Shown: piece after piece, positions 46,158-55,606 of the stretch
How the letters are laid out: each line of letters begins with the position of its first letter
Numbering within the stretch: position 1 is the stretch's first letter
Source of the DNA: Rhizobiaceae bacterium
Lineage (GTDB): Bacteria > Pseudomonadota > Alphaproteobacteria > Rhizobiales > Rhizobiaceae
NCBI GenBank assembly: GCA_025458045.1
Contig: JALOTE010000001.1
Coordinates: 16,162 to 80,161 of the forward strand
Reading direction: 5' to 3'
Length of the DNA stretch: 64,000 nt
Notes under the pieces: model-generated
Told to the model about the DNA's origin: nothing
Databases searched by the model: none
Seen by the model: the letters and a program-made list of their open reading frames with translations, nothing else
Position numbers and translations under genes: made by a program

Positions 46158-48182
46158 TTACTCCGCCGCGACCGCGAAATTGTTTTGCGCGAGTTTCGAG
46201 CACTCGGCCATCGTTGCCGATGCCCGCGCAATCGGGTTGGTCAAATAGAAATCACTGACCGGCGAGGCGAGCGGTTCCTTCGCTGGCTTGCCGCCCCGTT
46301 TGGCAAGCGCCGCGACATCATCCGGATTGCCAGGCGCAATCGTGTCAATGGCGGCAAAATGCGGATGCGCGGCATGGAGTTTCGCCCGCAATTGGGCCAA
46401 TGAATCAAACGGCAGCCGCTTGCCGAGCACGTCGGACAGCGCTCGGATCACCGCCCAATCCTCGCGCGCCTCGCCCGGCGCGAAGCCGGCGCGGTTGCCC
46501 ATCTGCACGCGGCCCTCCGTGTTGACATAAGTGCCGGATTTTTCGGCATAGGTCGCGCCCGGCAGGATGACATCGGCGCGATGCGCACCCTTGTCGCCAT
46601 GCGTCCCGATATAGACGACAAATGCACCCGGCGCGATCTCGGTTTCATCGGCCCCGAGATTGAAGATGACATCGGCCTCAGACCAAGCCGAACCGGCCAA
46701 GCCAAGATCCAGCGCGCCGACCATGGCGGCGGATGTATGCAACACGGCAAAGCCGTTCCAGTCCTCACGCACCGCACCGGTGGCGATTGCCGCCTTGGCG
46801 GCGAGAGCGAGAATGGCCGCGCCGTCCTTGCGTGCGTAAGCGCCCTGCCCGATCAGCCAGAGCGGCTTGGCATACATGGCCGTGCCGTTCTCGGCGAGCA
46901 TCTGCAATGTTTCGACGCCATTGCCGTGGTGGTTGACGGCATAGCGCAGATCCGTGTTCTCGCCGATCAGGCCAATCGGGATTCCTGCGGCACGCCAGCG
47001 CTTGCGGATGCGCGCGTTCAGGACAGCAGCTTCCTTGCGCGGGTTCGATCCGACGATCATGACGGCGTCAGCGTCCTCGATCCCGGCAATCGTCGGGTTG
47101 AAAAGGTAGGACGCGCGGCCGAGCGCCGGGTCGAGCGCGCCGCGTCCCTGAATGTCGATGGCGTCACTGCCCAACGCGGCAAGCAGCGACTTCAACGCGA
47201 ACATTTCCTCGACCGAGGCCATGTCGCCTGCCAGCGCGCCGAGCTTGGCGCCGCCTGCGACCTTCGCCTTGATCACGTCGAAGGCTTCCGCCCAGCTTGC
47301 CGGTTTCAGCTTGCCATTGACGCGGACATAAGGCCGGTCGAGGCGTTGGGTCTTCATCCCGTCCCAAACGAAGCGCGTCTTGTCCGAAATCCACTCTTCG
47401 TTCACCGCCTCATTGATGCGCGGCAGGATGCGCATCACTTCGCGGCCGCGCGTGTCAATGCGGATCGCCGATCCGACGGCGTCCATCACGTCGATTGATT
47501 CGGTCTTGGTCAGTTCCCAGGGCCGCGCCTGAAACGCGTAAGGGCGTGAAGTCAGCGCACCGACAGGGCAAAGGTCGATCACATTGCCCTGCAACTCCGA
47601 TGTCATGGCGCGTTCGAGATAGGTGGTGATCTCCGCGTCCTCGCCACGGCCGATGAGGCCCAGTTCGGAAATGCCCGCGACTTCTGTCGTGAAACGGACG
47701 CAGCGCGTGCAATGGATGCACCGCGTCATGATCGTCTTGACCAGCGGCCCGATATATTTGTTTTCGACAGCCCGCTTGTTCTCCTGATAGCGGGACCCGT
47801 CCATGCCATAGGCCATGGCCTGGTCTTGCAGGTCGCACTCGCCGCCCTGGTCGCAGATCGGGCAATCAAGCGGGTGGTTGATGAGCAGGAACTCCATCAC
47901 CCCTTCTCGCGCCTTTTTCACCATCGGCGTCTTGGTGAACATTTCAGGCGCTTCGCCATTGGGGCCGGGGCGCAGGTCACGGACGCTCATGGCACAGGAC
48001 GCCTGCGGCTTGGGCGGCCCTCCCTTCACCTCCACGAGGCACATGCGGCAATTGCCGGCAACCGACAGGCGCTCATGGAAACAGAAGCGCGGCACCTCGG
48101 CACCCGCCGCTTCCGCCGCCTGAAGCAGCGTGAAGTGGTCGGGAACTTCGATTTCGGTGCCGTCAACCTTGATTTTCGCCAT
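46158..48182 (-). CDS. nuoG: NADH-quinone oxidoreductase subunit G
   Basis: The 674-residue iron-sulfur subunit starts at the ATG at 48182 ([20 protein letters not shown]). Its ligands include [20 protein letters not shown] (N1b), [20 protein letters not shown] (N5) and [19 protein letters not shown] (N4). A molybdopterin-oxidoreductase-like domain without cofactor follows (~220-600). The upstream 240 bases (48183-48424) hold no gene; the longer open frame to 48293 is not supported. Confidence 0.97.
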   Translation of the reverse strand: MAKIKVDGTEIEVPDHFTLLQAAEAAGAEVPRFCFHERLSVAGNCRMCLVEVKGGPPKPQASCAMSVRDLRPGPNGEAPEMFTKTPMVKKAREGVMEFLLINHPLDCPICDQGGECDLQDQAMAYGMDGSRYQENKRAVENKYIGPLVKTIMTRCIHCTRCVRFTTEVAGISELGLIGRGEDAEITTYLERAMTSELQGNVIDLCPVGALTSRPYAFQARPWELTKTESIDVMDAVGSAIRIDTRGREVMRILPRINEAVNEEWISDKTRFVWDGMKTQRLDRPYVRVNGKLKPASWAEAFDVIKAKVAGGAKLGALAGDMASVEEMFALKSLLAALGSDAIDIQGRGALDPALGRASYLFNPTIAGIEDADAVMIVGSNPRKEAAVLNARIRKRWRAAGIPIGLIGENTDLRYAVNHHGNGVETLQMLAENGTAMYAKPLWLIGQGAYARKDGAAILALAAKAAIATGAVREDWNGFAVLHTSAAMVGALDLGLAGSAWSEADVIFNLGADETEIAPGAFVVYIGTHGDKGAHRADVILPGATYAEKSGTYVNTEGRVQMGNRAGFAPGEAREDWAVIRALSDVLGKRLPFDSLAQLRAKLHAAHPHFAAIDTIAPGNPDDVAALAKRGGKPAKEPLASPVSDFYLTNPIARASATMAECSKLAQNNFAVAAE

Positions 48183-48424
48183 CGCGTCTCGCCTCAGCCT
48201 ATGCCGGTATGCGGAGCGCGCAAATTCAGGCAGCGCGCGCGGTGTCCCCGCATCCCGATCCTCAAGCCTGATCCCGGCCCCTCGTTTGCGCATGCGAGCC
48301 TGAAACCGCTTCGCCGCGTTCTTGATTTTGCCGTGCTATAGCGGCTTGCTGCGCTGCAATCCAGCGGCTTCACCGATGCAATGGGCGGCTTTCCGTTGGC
48401 TTTTGGAACGAAATCCTTGCAGTG
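48183..48424. other. Spacer upstream of nuoG
   Basis: These 242 bases separate nuoG from the DUF3291 gene, an unusually long break in the operon. CTATAG-type motifs occur near 48335, but no clear -35/-10 pair was found on the minus strand. An internal promoter for nuoG-nuoN is plausible but not demonstrated. Confidence 0.35.
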
Positions 48425-48886
48425 CTACGGGATGCGCCGTGTCTTCCATAGCGAGACATCGGCAAGATGCGGCCAATCAAAGGCGAAATCGGTCGAACCT
48501 ATCGCATTGATCGAGTCGAGACGGGCTTTGGCCTCGGCCAGATCGGGTCGGTGCCCCTCCTCGATCCACCACATGACAAGGTGATGCGACTGCAATTTGG
48601 CAAACCACTCGGCCTTGCGCTCATAAATCCGCCGATGGACGGTGGAAAATGCGAAGGCTTCCAGATGCTGAGGTGATTCCCACACCGACAGCGTCATCAG
48701 CGTTTCCGGCCCGCCGATCAGGTTTATGCCGTTTTCGTCCCGTCCCTCATCGAGCAGCCGCCAGACAAAGCCCGGCGAGCGCTCGGCGAGCGCATTCATG
48801 CGGGCGACATTGTCACTGAACGGTCGCGCCGCCTCGGATGAATCGTCGATCTTCCAGACGGAGATGTTGAGTTGCGCGAGGTGCAT
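48425..48886 (-). CDS. DUF3291 domain protein
   Basis: The 153-residue protein begins MHLAQLNISVWKIDDSSEAA and shows the family segments SPGFVWRLLDE, ETLMTLSVWESPQHLEAFAF and WFAKLQSHHLVMWWIEEGHRP. DUF3291 proteins have a ferredoxin-like, monooxygenase-related fold (as in antibiotic biosynthesis monooxygenases) but unknown activity. It sits between the coiled-coil paralogue 2 and nuoG, so it is a passenger of the nuo region. ATG at 48886 chosen; a TTG at 48898 is an alternative. Confidence 0.8.
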   Translation of the reverse strand: MHLAQLNISVWKIDDSSEAARPFSDNVARMNALAERSPGFVWRLLDEGRDENGINLIGGPETLMTLSVWESPQHLEAFAFSTVHRRIYERKAEWFAKLQSHHLVMWWIEEGHRPDLAEAKARLDSINAIGSTDFAFDWPHLADVSLWKTRRIP

Positions 48887-48898
48887 TCCCGGAGGCAA

Positions 48899-49102
48899 TC
48901 ACGCCAATGTGAGGTCGAGGCGACGTTCAATCCGGTCCACCCGCTGCTCAACGCGGTCCAACCTTCGGTTCACTCCGGCAAGCGCTTCTTCAACGGAGGT
49001 GGCCCTGACCTTCAAGTCACTGACGTCTTCCAATAGCCTGTCCAGTTTCGCATCCATGGCGCGAAGCTGGCGGAGAATGAGGCTTTCAGGTTCGTTTGGC
49101 AT
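48899..49102 (-). CDS. Small coiled-coil protein, paralogue 2
   Basis: The product (67 residues from the ATG at 49102) reads MPNEPESLILRQLRAMDAKL and then heptads of Leu and Val (DRLLEDVSDLKVRATSVEEA, VNRRLDRVEQRVDRIERRL). It should form a long coiled coil. It is related in pattern to 22584-22814 and 51781-52014. It lies between the helix-hairpin-helix protein and DUF3291 in the nuo region. No function is known to me. Confidence 0.65.
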   Translation of the reverse strand: MPNEPESLILRQLRAMDAKLDRLLEDVSDLKVRATSVEEALAGVNRRLDRVEQRVDRIERRLDLTLA

Positions 49103-49193
49103 CGTTCGGGTCCGTCGCCGGGGCATGCGCTTGCCGTCAAAGATGCGCGGATGATCTCCACTTTGCAAGCCTTGCAGCCGTAGGACATCACCC

Positions 49194-50312
49194 TCAGCGC
49201 GGATCCTTGCCGAAGCGTTTCACATATTCATCGCGCCCGCCTGCCGCGAGTGCGTCTGCCTGCGCGATCCAGACATCCCGCGTGATGCGACCTTTGAAGT
49301 TGAGATAATCATCGACCCAGGCGATTTCCGCCGCGTTCCAGCTTGCAACCTGCGCAAACGTGTAGACGCCGAGCGAATGAAGAATGCCCTCGATTTTCGG
49401 GCCGATACCGGAAATCATCTTCAAATCGTCGGGTGCGGCAGGCCTCGCGATGCCGGCCGGTTTGCGGAAATCCACCGGATCAAGTTCGGTGTCGCCAGGC
49501 GCGGGTGGCGGCGGCGCTACAGCCGTGACGGATGCGGCGGGAACGGGTGTCCTCGCAACCGGAATGACCGAGGCATCATCGTCACCGGCGACCATGTCGA
49601 GGAGCGAGCCACCCTTGGCCGGTTTGGACACGGCAACCGGTTCGGCTGGAGCGCTGGCCTCTGCTTCGCTGACCGGAACGGCTTCCAGCATGGCGGACTG
49701 CACCGCTTCCTGCGCAATTTCGGGCGCGAAGATGGCTTCGGCGATGGCTGCCTGCTCGACAGGGGTGGAGTTGGCAGCAACCGACGGAGCAACAATCGGT
49801 TCGTCTGCAAGTGCCGTCACAGTCGCGCTCAGTGGCTCAACCGCAGACGCAAGGTCGCCCGCGTCGGCCATGGCGGCATTTTTCGGCCTGCCTTCCAATG
49901 TGTCTATCGGGGAATTGTCCTTGGCTGTCTTTTCTTTTGGCGTGAACGCGACAACCTCGCCTTTCGGAGCGGCGGACCACTCCACCACCGGGGTGTCCGG
50001 CAATTGCGGTTGAAGCGACGCCATTTTACGCGTCGCGGCAAGAGCGCCATCCATGGCACCGGCCCACGCACCCATCAAGGAAGCGGCCATGCTCATTGGC
50101 ATCATGGCGAATGCAGCCGAGCTTTCAACAGCACCCGCCGGAAGTTCCGGCAGCTTCAAGTCTGGCAGATTGAAATCCGGCATCTTGAAGTCGGCGACGG
50201 AAGCCACCGGCAACTTCACCTCCGGCAGGCCAAGCGCCTTCATATTGGCGCTGACCATATCCGACCAGCTTTTGCCGGAGGCCATATCCTCGGGCATGGA
50301 ATAAATTGACAT
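49194..50312 (-). CDS. Helix-hairpin-helix protein sharing NuoE C-terminal domain
   Basis: The 372-residue protein lies between nuoF and nuoG. Its last 75 residues (DDLKMISGIGPKIEGILHSL, LGVYTFAQVASWNAAEIAWV, FGKDPR end) are strikingly like the C-terminal extension of NuoE (DDLKLISGVGPKIEGILHAL). The N-terminal part has a Leu-Pro repeat (FKMPDFNLPDLKLPELP, ~53-69) and hydrophobic Met-rich helices (AMMPMSMAASLMGAWAGAM). The middle (~130-290) is Ala/Val/Pro/Glu-rich and probably disordered. Start at 50312 follows AGGGAGA. Similar N-terminal pieces occur in PHA granule phasins, but I cannot assign one. No function is known. Confidence 0.8.
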   Translation of the reverse strand: MSIYSMPEDMASGKSWSDMVSANMKALGLPEVKLPVASVADFKMPDFNLPDLKLPELPAGAVESSAAFAMMPMSMAASLMGAWAGAMDGALAATRKMASLQPQLPDTPVVEWSAAPKGEVVAFTPKEKTAKDNSPIDTLEGRPKNAAMADAGDLASAVEPLSATVTALADEPIVAPSVAANSTPVEQAAIAEAIFAPEIAQEAVQSAMLEAVPVSEAEASAPAEPVAVSKPAKGGSLLDMVAGDDDASVIPVARTPVPAASVTAVAPPPPAPGDTELDPVDFRKPAGIARPAAPDDLKMISGIGPKIEGILHSLGVYTFAQVASWNAAEIAWVDDYLNFKGRITRDVWIAQADALAAGGRDEYVKRFGKDPR

Positions 50313-50408
50313 AGCGCGTCTCCCTGTTCGGATGCGCGCCATCTGCGTTTCCTGTCCAACCCCAAAGCACCGGCCGCATAGATTGCGGCTCTGTCAGCTT
50401 TGGATGAC

Positions 50409-50436
50409 ACATTAGCATGACATTTGTGCAATGCAA
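50409..50436 (-). promoter_or_regulatory. Predicted promoter of the helix-hairpin-helix gene
   Basis: On the minus strand TTGCAT (50431-50436) and TAATGT (50409-50414) are 16 bases apart. The -35 region is embedded in TTGTTGCATTGCACAA, a partial dyad with TGCA at its core. It lies about 100 bases upstream of the start at 50312, in a 158-base gap after nuoF, so the gene may have its own promoter within the operon. Confidence 0.45.
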
Positions 50437-50470
50437 CAAAGCCTATCGGCTAAGCTGCCCGCGCGCGATA

Positions 50471-51775
50471 TCATTCGGCTGCCTGCAAAACCGGTTCCGC
50501 CTTGCGGGCATTGCGCGAATACTCGTCGATCCGGCGTTCCATTTCGGGGCGGAAATGCTTGATCAGCCCTTGGATGGGCCAGGCGGCGGCGTCACCCAGC
50601 GCACAGATCGTGTGGCCTTCCACCTGCTTCGTCACCTGGAACAGCATGTCGATCTCGCGCTTCTGCGCCTCGCCGGTCACCATGCGCTCCATCACGCGCC
50701 ACATCCAGCCCGTGCCTTCGCGGCAGGGCGTGCACTGGCCGCAGCTTTCGTGCTTGTAGAACGCCGACAGCCGCGCGATCGCTTTCACAATGTCGGTGGA
50801 TTTGTCCATCACGATCACCGCAGCTGTCCCCAGACCGGAGCCGAGCGCGCGCAACCCATCGAAATCCATCGGTGCATCCATGATCTGCTCGGCCGGCACC
50901 ATCGGCACTGACGAGCCGCCGGGAATGACGGCGAGCAGATTGTCCCAGCCGCCGCGGATACCGCCGCAATGCTTGTCGATCAACTCCTTGAAGGGCACGC
51001 TCATCGCCTCTTCAAAGGTGGCAGGCTTGTTCACATGGCCGGACACGCAGAACAGCTTGGTGCCCGAATTGTTCTCACGTCCGAAGGATTTGAACCACGC
51101 CGCGCCGCGCCTGAGGATCGTCGGCGCAACCGCGATCGATTCCACATTGTTCACCGTCGTCGGGCAGCCATAGAGCCCGACATTGGCCGGAAAGGGCGGC
51201 TTGAGGCGCGGCTGGCCCTTCTTGCCTTCAAGGCTCTCGATGAGCGCTGTCTCCTCGCCGCAAATATAGGCCCCTGCGCCATGGTGCAGATAGACATCCA
51301 TGTCCCAGCCGAGTGTGTTGTTTTTGCCCAGCAATCCGGCGTCATAGCACTCGTCGATGGCGCGTTGCAGCGCATGGCGCTCGCGGATGTACTCGCCGCG
51401 GATGTAGATATAGGCGGCATGCGCCTCCATGGCGCGCCCGGCGATCACGCAGCCCTCGATGAGCGTGTGCGGATCATGGCGCATGATGTCCCGGTCCTTG
51501 CAGGTGCCAGGCTCGGATTCGTCGGCGTTGACCACGAGATAATGCGGCCGATCCTTCACCTCCTTCGGCATGAAGGACCATTTGAGACCGGTCGGGAAGC
51601 CTGCGCCGCCGCGCCCGCGCAGGCCGGATTCCTTCATCTCCGCAATGATCCAGTCCTTGCCCTTGTCGAGCAGCCCCTTGGTGCCATCCCAATGGCCACG
51701 CGCCATAGCGCCCTTCAGCGACTTGTCGTGCAGGCCGTAGAGATTGGTGAAGATGCGGTCTTTATCGGTGAGCAT
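50471..51775 (-). CDS. nuoF: NADH-quinone oxidoreductase subunit F
   Basis: The 434-residue NADH-binding flavoprotein holds FMN and cluster N3. Seen: [20 protein letters not shown] (FMN/NADH site, ~52-71), [18 protein letters not shown] (~84-101), and the cluster ligands [18 protein letters not shown] with a distal cysteine in [16 protein letters not shown] at 51775 matches homologues (MLTDKDRIF); a GTG at 51784 would overlap the coiled-coil gene stop by four bases. Confidence 0.97.
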   Translation of the reverse strand: MLTDKDRIFTNLYGLHDKSLKGAMARGHWDGTKGLLDKGKDWIIAEMKESGLRGRGGAGFPTGLKWSFMPKEVKDRPHYLVVNADESEPGTCKDRDIMRHDPHTLIEGCVIAGRAMEAHAAYIYIRGEYIRERHALQRAIDECYDAGLLGKNNTLGWDMDVYLHHGAGAYICGEETALIESLEGKKGQPRLKPPFPANVGLYGCPTTVNNVESIAVAPTILRRGAAWFKSFGRENNSGTKLFCVSGHVNKPATFEEAMSVPFKELIDKHCGGIRGGWDNLLAVIPGGSSVPMVPAEQIMDAPMDFDGLRALGSGLGTAAVIVMDKSTDIVKAIARLSAFYKHESCGQCTPCREGTGWMWRVMERMVTGEAQKREIDMLFQVTKQVEGHTICALGDAAAWPIQGLIKHFRPEMERRIDEYSRNARKAEPVLQAAE

Positions 51776-51780
51776 GGTAT

Positions 51781-52014
51781 TCACTCTGCGGGTTGGCCGA
51801 CCATGTCGAGGCGGCGTTCAATGCGGTCAAGCCGTGTTTCTATATTTGAGACGCGCGAAAAAAGACTGTTCATATCACCTTGCATGGCGTGAATATGGGC
51901 GCGAATGCCAATCAATTCTTCACGCAAATCACTCAGGCCTTCTTCAAGGCGGGACTGTCGGCGCTGCATGTCCTTCAGCACCTCATAGATCAGCTCGTTT
52001 GTCACCTCGGCCAT
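51781..52014 (-). CDS. Small coiled-coil protein, paralogue 3
   Basis: The product is 77 residues from the ATG at 52014: [20 protein letters not shown], then [20 protein letters not shown] and [20 protein letters not shown]. It is helical with clear heptads. It lies four bases after the nuoE stop and just before nuoF, so it is translated within the operon. It is related to paralogues 1 and 2. It is not a complex I subunit known to me. Confidence 0.7.
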   Translation of the reverse strand: MAEVTNELIYEVLKDMQRRQSRLEEGLSDLREELIGIRAHIHAMQGDMNSLFSRVSNIETRLDRIERRLDMVGQPAE

Positions 52015-52018
52015 GGGG

Positions 52019-53089
52019 TCACCTCGGTTTCTTGCCGAAGACGCGAACATACTCGGCGACGCCACCCTTGGCCAAGGCTTTCGCCTGTTTCACCCAGTCA
52101 TCACGCTCGATGCGGCCGGAAAATTTCAGATAGCCGTCCACCCACTCGCGCTCGGCTTTCTTCCAGGCCGCGACCTGTGCAAATGTGTAGATGCCGAGCG
52201 CATGCAGGATGCCCTCGATTTTCGGGCCGACGCCCGAGATGAGCTTCAAATCATCGACGGTCTGCGGCTTTTCAATGCCGGCGGGGCGGTTCTTGTCGTC
52301 GAGCGCAGGTTGCGCGACCGTTCCCGACTTGGCCGCCGACTTGGCAGCCGACTTGGCCGCCGACTTTGCCGGTTTCGCAGCAACAACCGGAACTGCCGGC
52401 GCAGCGACCGCCGCGCTTTGCACAGCCTTGCCTGCCGCCTCCGGTGAGGCCGCTGCTTTCGCCGCCTTCGCCTTGGACGCAATGCCCGTCAGCGTCAGGG
52501 GACCGCCTTCGGGGGCGGAGAAAATGCGGTCAATCTGCGGGCCGGTTTTCACTTCGGCACCTTTCCCCGCCCCAAACGCGTCGATGATCTCGGCAAGCCG
52601 CTCCGGCGTCAAATCCTCATAGGTGTCGTGGCCGATCATCACCATCGGGGCGTTGACGCAGGCACCCTGGCACTCGACCTCCTCCCACGACAATGTTCCG
52701 GCCTCATTGAGATGGAACGGGTCGTGGTGGATGCGGTGCTGGCAGACCTTTTTCAATTCTTCAGCGCCGCGCAGCATGCAAGGCGTGGTGCCGCACACCT
52801 GCACATGCGCCTTGGAACCCACGGGTTTCAGCTGAAACTGCGTGTAGAAGGTCGCAACTTCAAGCGCGCGGATGAACGGCATGCCGAGCCGCGACGCGAC
52901 ATGCTCGATGGCGGGCTTCGATACCCAGCCCTCCTGATCCTGCGCCAGCATCAGAAGCGGGATGACGGCCGATTGCTCGCGCCCGGCAGGATATTTCCCG
53001 ATCCATTTGGCAACCTCGCCCTCCATCGCGGGGGTGAAGGCAAAGCTCGCGGGTTGCAGGGCATCATCGGCAAGGCGGCGGACGGACAT
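52019..53089 (-). CDS. nuoE: NADH-quinone oxidoreductase subunit E with HhH extension
   Basis: The 356-residue subunit has the thioredoxin-like [2Fe-2S] domain (~20-175), with ligands VCGTTPCMLRG (~98-108) and ECQGACVNAP (~139-148). It is followed by an Ala/Lys-rich linker (~205-270) with four SAAK-type units, and a C-terminal helix-hairpin-helix domain (~280-356, LISGVGPKIEGILHALGIYT). The extension roughly doubles the E. coli length (166) and is also found in other Rhizobiales. It transfers electrons near FMN in the NADH dehydrogenase module. Confidence 0.96.
   Translation of the reverse strand: MSVRRLADDALQPASFAFTPAMEGEVAKWIGKYPAGREQSAVIPLLMLAQDQEGWVSKPAIEHVASRLGMPFIRALEVATFYTQFQLKPVGSKAHVQVCGTTPCMLRGAEELKKVCQHRIHHDPFHLNEAGTLSWEEVECQGACVNAPMVMIGHDTYEDLTPERLAEIIDAFGAGKGAEVKTGPQIDRIFSAPEGGPLTLTGIASKAKAAKAAASPEAAGKAVQSAAVAAPAVPVVAAKPAKSAAKSAAKSAAKSGTVAQPALDDKNRPAGIEKPQTVDDLKLISGVGPKIEGILHALGIYTFAQVAAWKKAEREWVDGYLKFSGRIERDDWVKQAKALAKGGVAEYVRVFGKKPR
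52325..52372. repeat. Four 12-base tandem repeats in nuoE linker
   Basis: The unit CGACTTGGCCGC occurs four times in a row with small changes at units 2 and 4. On the coding strand it makes the SAAKSAAKSAAKS stretch of the NuoE linker. In-frame 12-base units can change number by slippage without breaking the gene. Confidence 0.8.
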
Positions 53090-53101
53090 CGGACAGGTTC
53101 C

Positions 53102-54085
53102 TCAGGCGGCAATCGGTTGCGCGGTGTCCGCGCGGGCTCCGGTGATGGACAAAAGGTGGTTGATCCAGAAGGCGCTGGCAGATGCGGCGAAATCATAGCC
53201 GAAGCGGCGTGACTGCTTGATGGCATCCATCTGGCGCACATCGGTGATCTCACGTGCCCCGCCGTCGCGCCCGAGCCAGAACACGCGCATGCCGAGCTGT
53301 TCCATCACATGGCGCGTCGTTTCATGCGCCCGGTCGGAGCCATGGTCTTCATAGACAAACAACGCATCGCCGGAGCGCAACTGAGTTGCTGCGGTCATCG
53401 CATCGATTTCGACGCCTTCCACATCCAGCTTGACGATGAACTTCGTGACACCGGCAAACGCGGCAGACTGTGCGATGTCGTCCAGCGCAATCGTCACGGT
53501 GTCGAGAATGGGTTTGGCCGCCGCATCGGGTGCAACCGTGGAGCGCGCCTCGTGCTTGGCGCCATAGATCTTGACCGGCACACCGGACACGGCGCCAATG
53601 GCGCGGTTCAATGCGACAAAACGGTTCCCATTCAACGCATTGTTCAGTTCCAGACGCGCGAACGTGTCCGACGCGGCCTCCACCGCAACAACCGGCTTTC
53701 GCCCGCCTGCCTCACCGGACATGCGGATCGACCACAGGCCGTGGTTCGCCCCGCCATCGATGAAGCCGTAGGGAATGTCGCGGCAATTTTTCATCAAGGA
53801 GAGATTCTCCGGCTCATACGGAAACCCCGGCATCAGCAGGACCGACCAATAGGCATCGCAATAGTCGGTCAGCATGCGGGCATCGGGTGCAAGCTCGAAC
53901 ACCATCTTCCGGCGGCTGGGCAAGAGTTTGCGCACCAGACGGCAGACATAGGAAAAGCCATAGAGACGGATCGGCGTCATCACGAACACCGCGAGGCGAA
54001 GCATCGCCAACGCCAGACGTTCATGTGCGGCGGCACCGAAAACCCGGCCGCTTTCAATATTGACGGTGATCGGGTCGGCGTTCAC
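53102..54085 (-). CDS. FkbM-family methyltransferase
   Basis: The 327-residue protein has the SAM-binding site FIDGGANHGLWSIRMSG (~108-124), VVAVEAASDTFARLELNNAL (~131-150) and the FkbM motif KFIVKLDVEGVEIDAMTAA (~214-232). FkbM enzymes O-methylate sugars, polyketides or other small molecules. It starts with a GTG (54085) three bases after the small secreted gene. A hydrophobic segment near residues 25-45 may associate with the membrane. Its position between nuoD and nuoE is unexpected; no link to complex I is known to me. Confidence 0.8.
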   Translation of the reverse strand: MNADPITVNIESGRVFGAAAHERLALAMLRLAVFVMTPIRLYGFSYVCRLVRKLLPSRRKMVFELAPDARMLTDYCDAYWSVLLMPGFPYEPENLSLMKNCRDIPYGFIDGGANHGLWSIRMSGEAGGRKPVVAVEAASDTFARLELNNALNGNRFVALNRAIGAVSGVPVKIYGAKHEARSTVAPDAAAKPILDTVTIALDDIAQSAAFAGVTKFIVKLDVEGVEIDAMTAATQLRSGDALFVYEDHGSDRAHETTRHVMEQLGMRVFWLGRDGGAREITDVRQMDAIKQSRRFGYDFAASASAFWINHLLSITGARADTAQPIAA

Positions 54086-54088
54086 GCT

Positions 54089-54367
54089 TTACATTCTCAC
54101 GCATTGCCCGGTTCGCGGCGCGGCCAGAAACTGGCCCGGCGTGAACCCCGGCACATTGCCGGCAAAGGTCGCAACCACGGTGCAGGCAAACAGCATGGTT
54201 CCCTTCTGCAAGTAGAGTATGTTCGAATCATAGGCCGCACCCGGCGTCGTTGCGACGACCTGATAGCCTTGGCTGACCAGCGTCCGGACTGTGACGGCTT
54301 GCGCCCAGACAGATGTCGGCACGGCTGCCATCGCTAGGGCGAATGCGGCGTTGCGAAGTCTTGTCAT
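54089..54367 (-). CDS. Small secreted protein, unknown function
   Basis: The 92-residue protein has a signal peptide ([20 protein letters not shown], cut probable after VWA-QA) and a compact mature domain with [20 protein letters not shown], and two cysteines (FACTVVATF and GQCVRM) likely to form a disulfide in the periplasm. Its ATG overlaps the nuoD stop by four bases. Small secreted proteins of this sort are known from nuo operons of Bradyrhizobiaceae (recalled). Function is unknown. Confidence 0.7.
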   Translation of the reverse strand: MTRLRNAAFALAMAAVPTSVWAQAVTVRTLVSQGYQVVATTPGAAYDSNILYLQKGTMLFACTVVATFAGNVPGFTPGQFLAAPRTGQCVRM

Positions 54368-55554
54368 CGATCCACTTCCCCGAACACGATGTCGAGCGAG
54401 CCGAGGATGGCCGAAACGTCAGCCAGCATGTAGCCGCGGCAGAGGAAATCCATCGCCTGCAAATGCGCGAAGCCCGGCGCGCGCAGCTTGCAGCGATAGG
54501 GTTTGTTGGTGCCATCGGCGACGAGATAGACGCCAAACTCGCCTTTCGGCGCTTCAACGGCGGCATACACCTCGCCTTCCGGCACCTTGTAGCCTTCGGT
54601 GTACAACTTGAAGTGGTGGATGAGCGCCTCCATCGAGCGCTTCATCTCGCCGCGTTTCGGCGGCACGATCTTGCCATCGGTCGAGGACACGGGCCCCGTG
54701 CGTTCGGCCCCAAGCAGGCGCTCGCAGCATTGGCGCATGATCCGCGCCGATTGCCGCATCTCTTCCATGCGGATCAGGTAGCGGTCATAGCAATCGCCGT
54801 TCTTGCCGATCGGAATGTCGAATTCCATCTCGGAATAGCATTCATAGGGCTGGCTCTTGCGCAGATCCCATGCCGCGCCGGAACCGCGCACCATCACGCC
54901 CGAAAAGCCCCACGCCCACGCATCTTCCAGCTTGACGATGCCGATGTCGACATTGCGCTGCTTGAAGATGCGGTTGCCAGTCAGCAGCGCATCAAGATTG
55001 GCGACCGTCTCAAGGAACGGGTCGATCCAGTTGGCGATGTCTTCGACGAGTTGATCAGGGATGTCCTGATGCACGCCGCCGGGACGGAAATAGGCCGCGT
55101 GCAAGCGCGCGCCGCAGGCGCGCTCATAGAACACCATCAGCTTTTCGCGCTCCTCGAAGCCCCAGAGCGGCGGGGTGAGCGCGCCGACATCCAGCGCCTG
55201 CGTCGTGATGTTTAACAGATGCGAGAGGATGCGGCCGATCTCGGAATAGAGCACGCGGATCAACTGCCCGCGCTTCGGCACCGTGATGTTGAGAAGCCGC
55301 TCGACCGCAAGCGCGAATGCATGTTCCTGGTTCATCGGCGCGACATAGTCGAGCCGGTCGAAATAGGGCACGGCCTGGAGATAGGTCTTGTGCTCGATGA
55401 GTTTTTCAGTGCCGCGATGCAGGAGGCCGATATGCGGATCGATGCGCTCGCACACCTCGCCGTCAAGCTCCAGCACAAGGCGCAGCACGCCATGCGCCGC
55501 CGGATGCTGCGGGCCGAAATTGATGGTGAAGTTGCGGACGGAATGTTCGGTCAT
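54364..55554 (-). CDS. nuoD: NADH-quinone oxidoreductase subunit D
   Basis: The 396-residue 49-kDa-type subunit forms the quinone site with NuoB. Seen: [20 protein letters not shown] (~8-27, quinone-site His), [20 protein letters not shown] and [20 protein letters not shown], with the C-terminal [19 protein letters not shown]. Length is normal. The ATG lies 17 bases upstream of the left heptamer array of the S23 element, so the usual close link to nuoC is broken. Confidence 0.98.
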   Translation of the reverse strand: MTEHSVRNFTINFGPQHPAAHGVLRLVLELDGEVCERIDPHIGLLHRGTEKLIEHKTYLQAVPYFDRLDYVAPMNQEHAFALAVERLLNITVPKRGQLIRVLYSEIGRILSHLLNITTQALDVGALTPPLWGFEEREKLMVFYERACGARLHAAYFRPGGVHQDIPDQLVEDIANWIDPFLETVANLDALLTGNRIFKQRNVDIGIVKLEDAWAWGFSGVMVRGSGAAWDLRKSQPYECYSEMEFDIPIGKNGDCYDRYLIRMEEMRQSARIMRQCCERLLGAERTGPVSSTDGKIVPPKRGEMKRSMEALIHHFKLYTEGYKVPEGEVYAAVEAPKGEFGVYLVADGTNKPYRCKLRAPGFAHLQAMDFLCRGYMLADVSAILGSLDIVFGEVDR

Positions 55555-55571
55555 TGGAACTTCGTGCCCCG

Positions 55572-55599
55572 GCGAATAGCGAATTGCGAATTGCGAGTA
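55572..55599. repeat. Left heptamer array of the S23 element
   Basis: Four tandem seven-base units: GCGAATA, GCGAATT, GCGAATT, GCGAGTA. Consensus GCGARTW. The same unit occurs in inverted orientation on the far side of the S23 gene at 56001-56035. Confidence 0.85.
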
Positions 55600-55606
55600 G
55601 AAAGGC

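Noticed and set aside
48320..48350. Plus-strand promoter TTGATT...TATAGC
   Set aside because: The spacing is about half of what is needed and no plus-strand gene follows.
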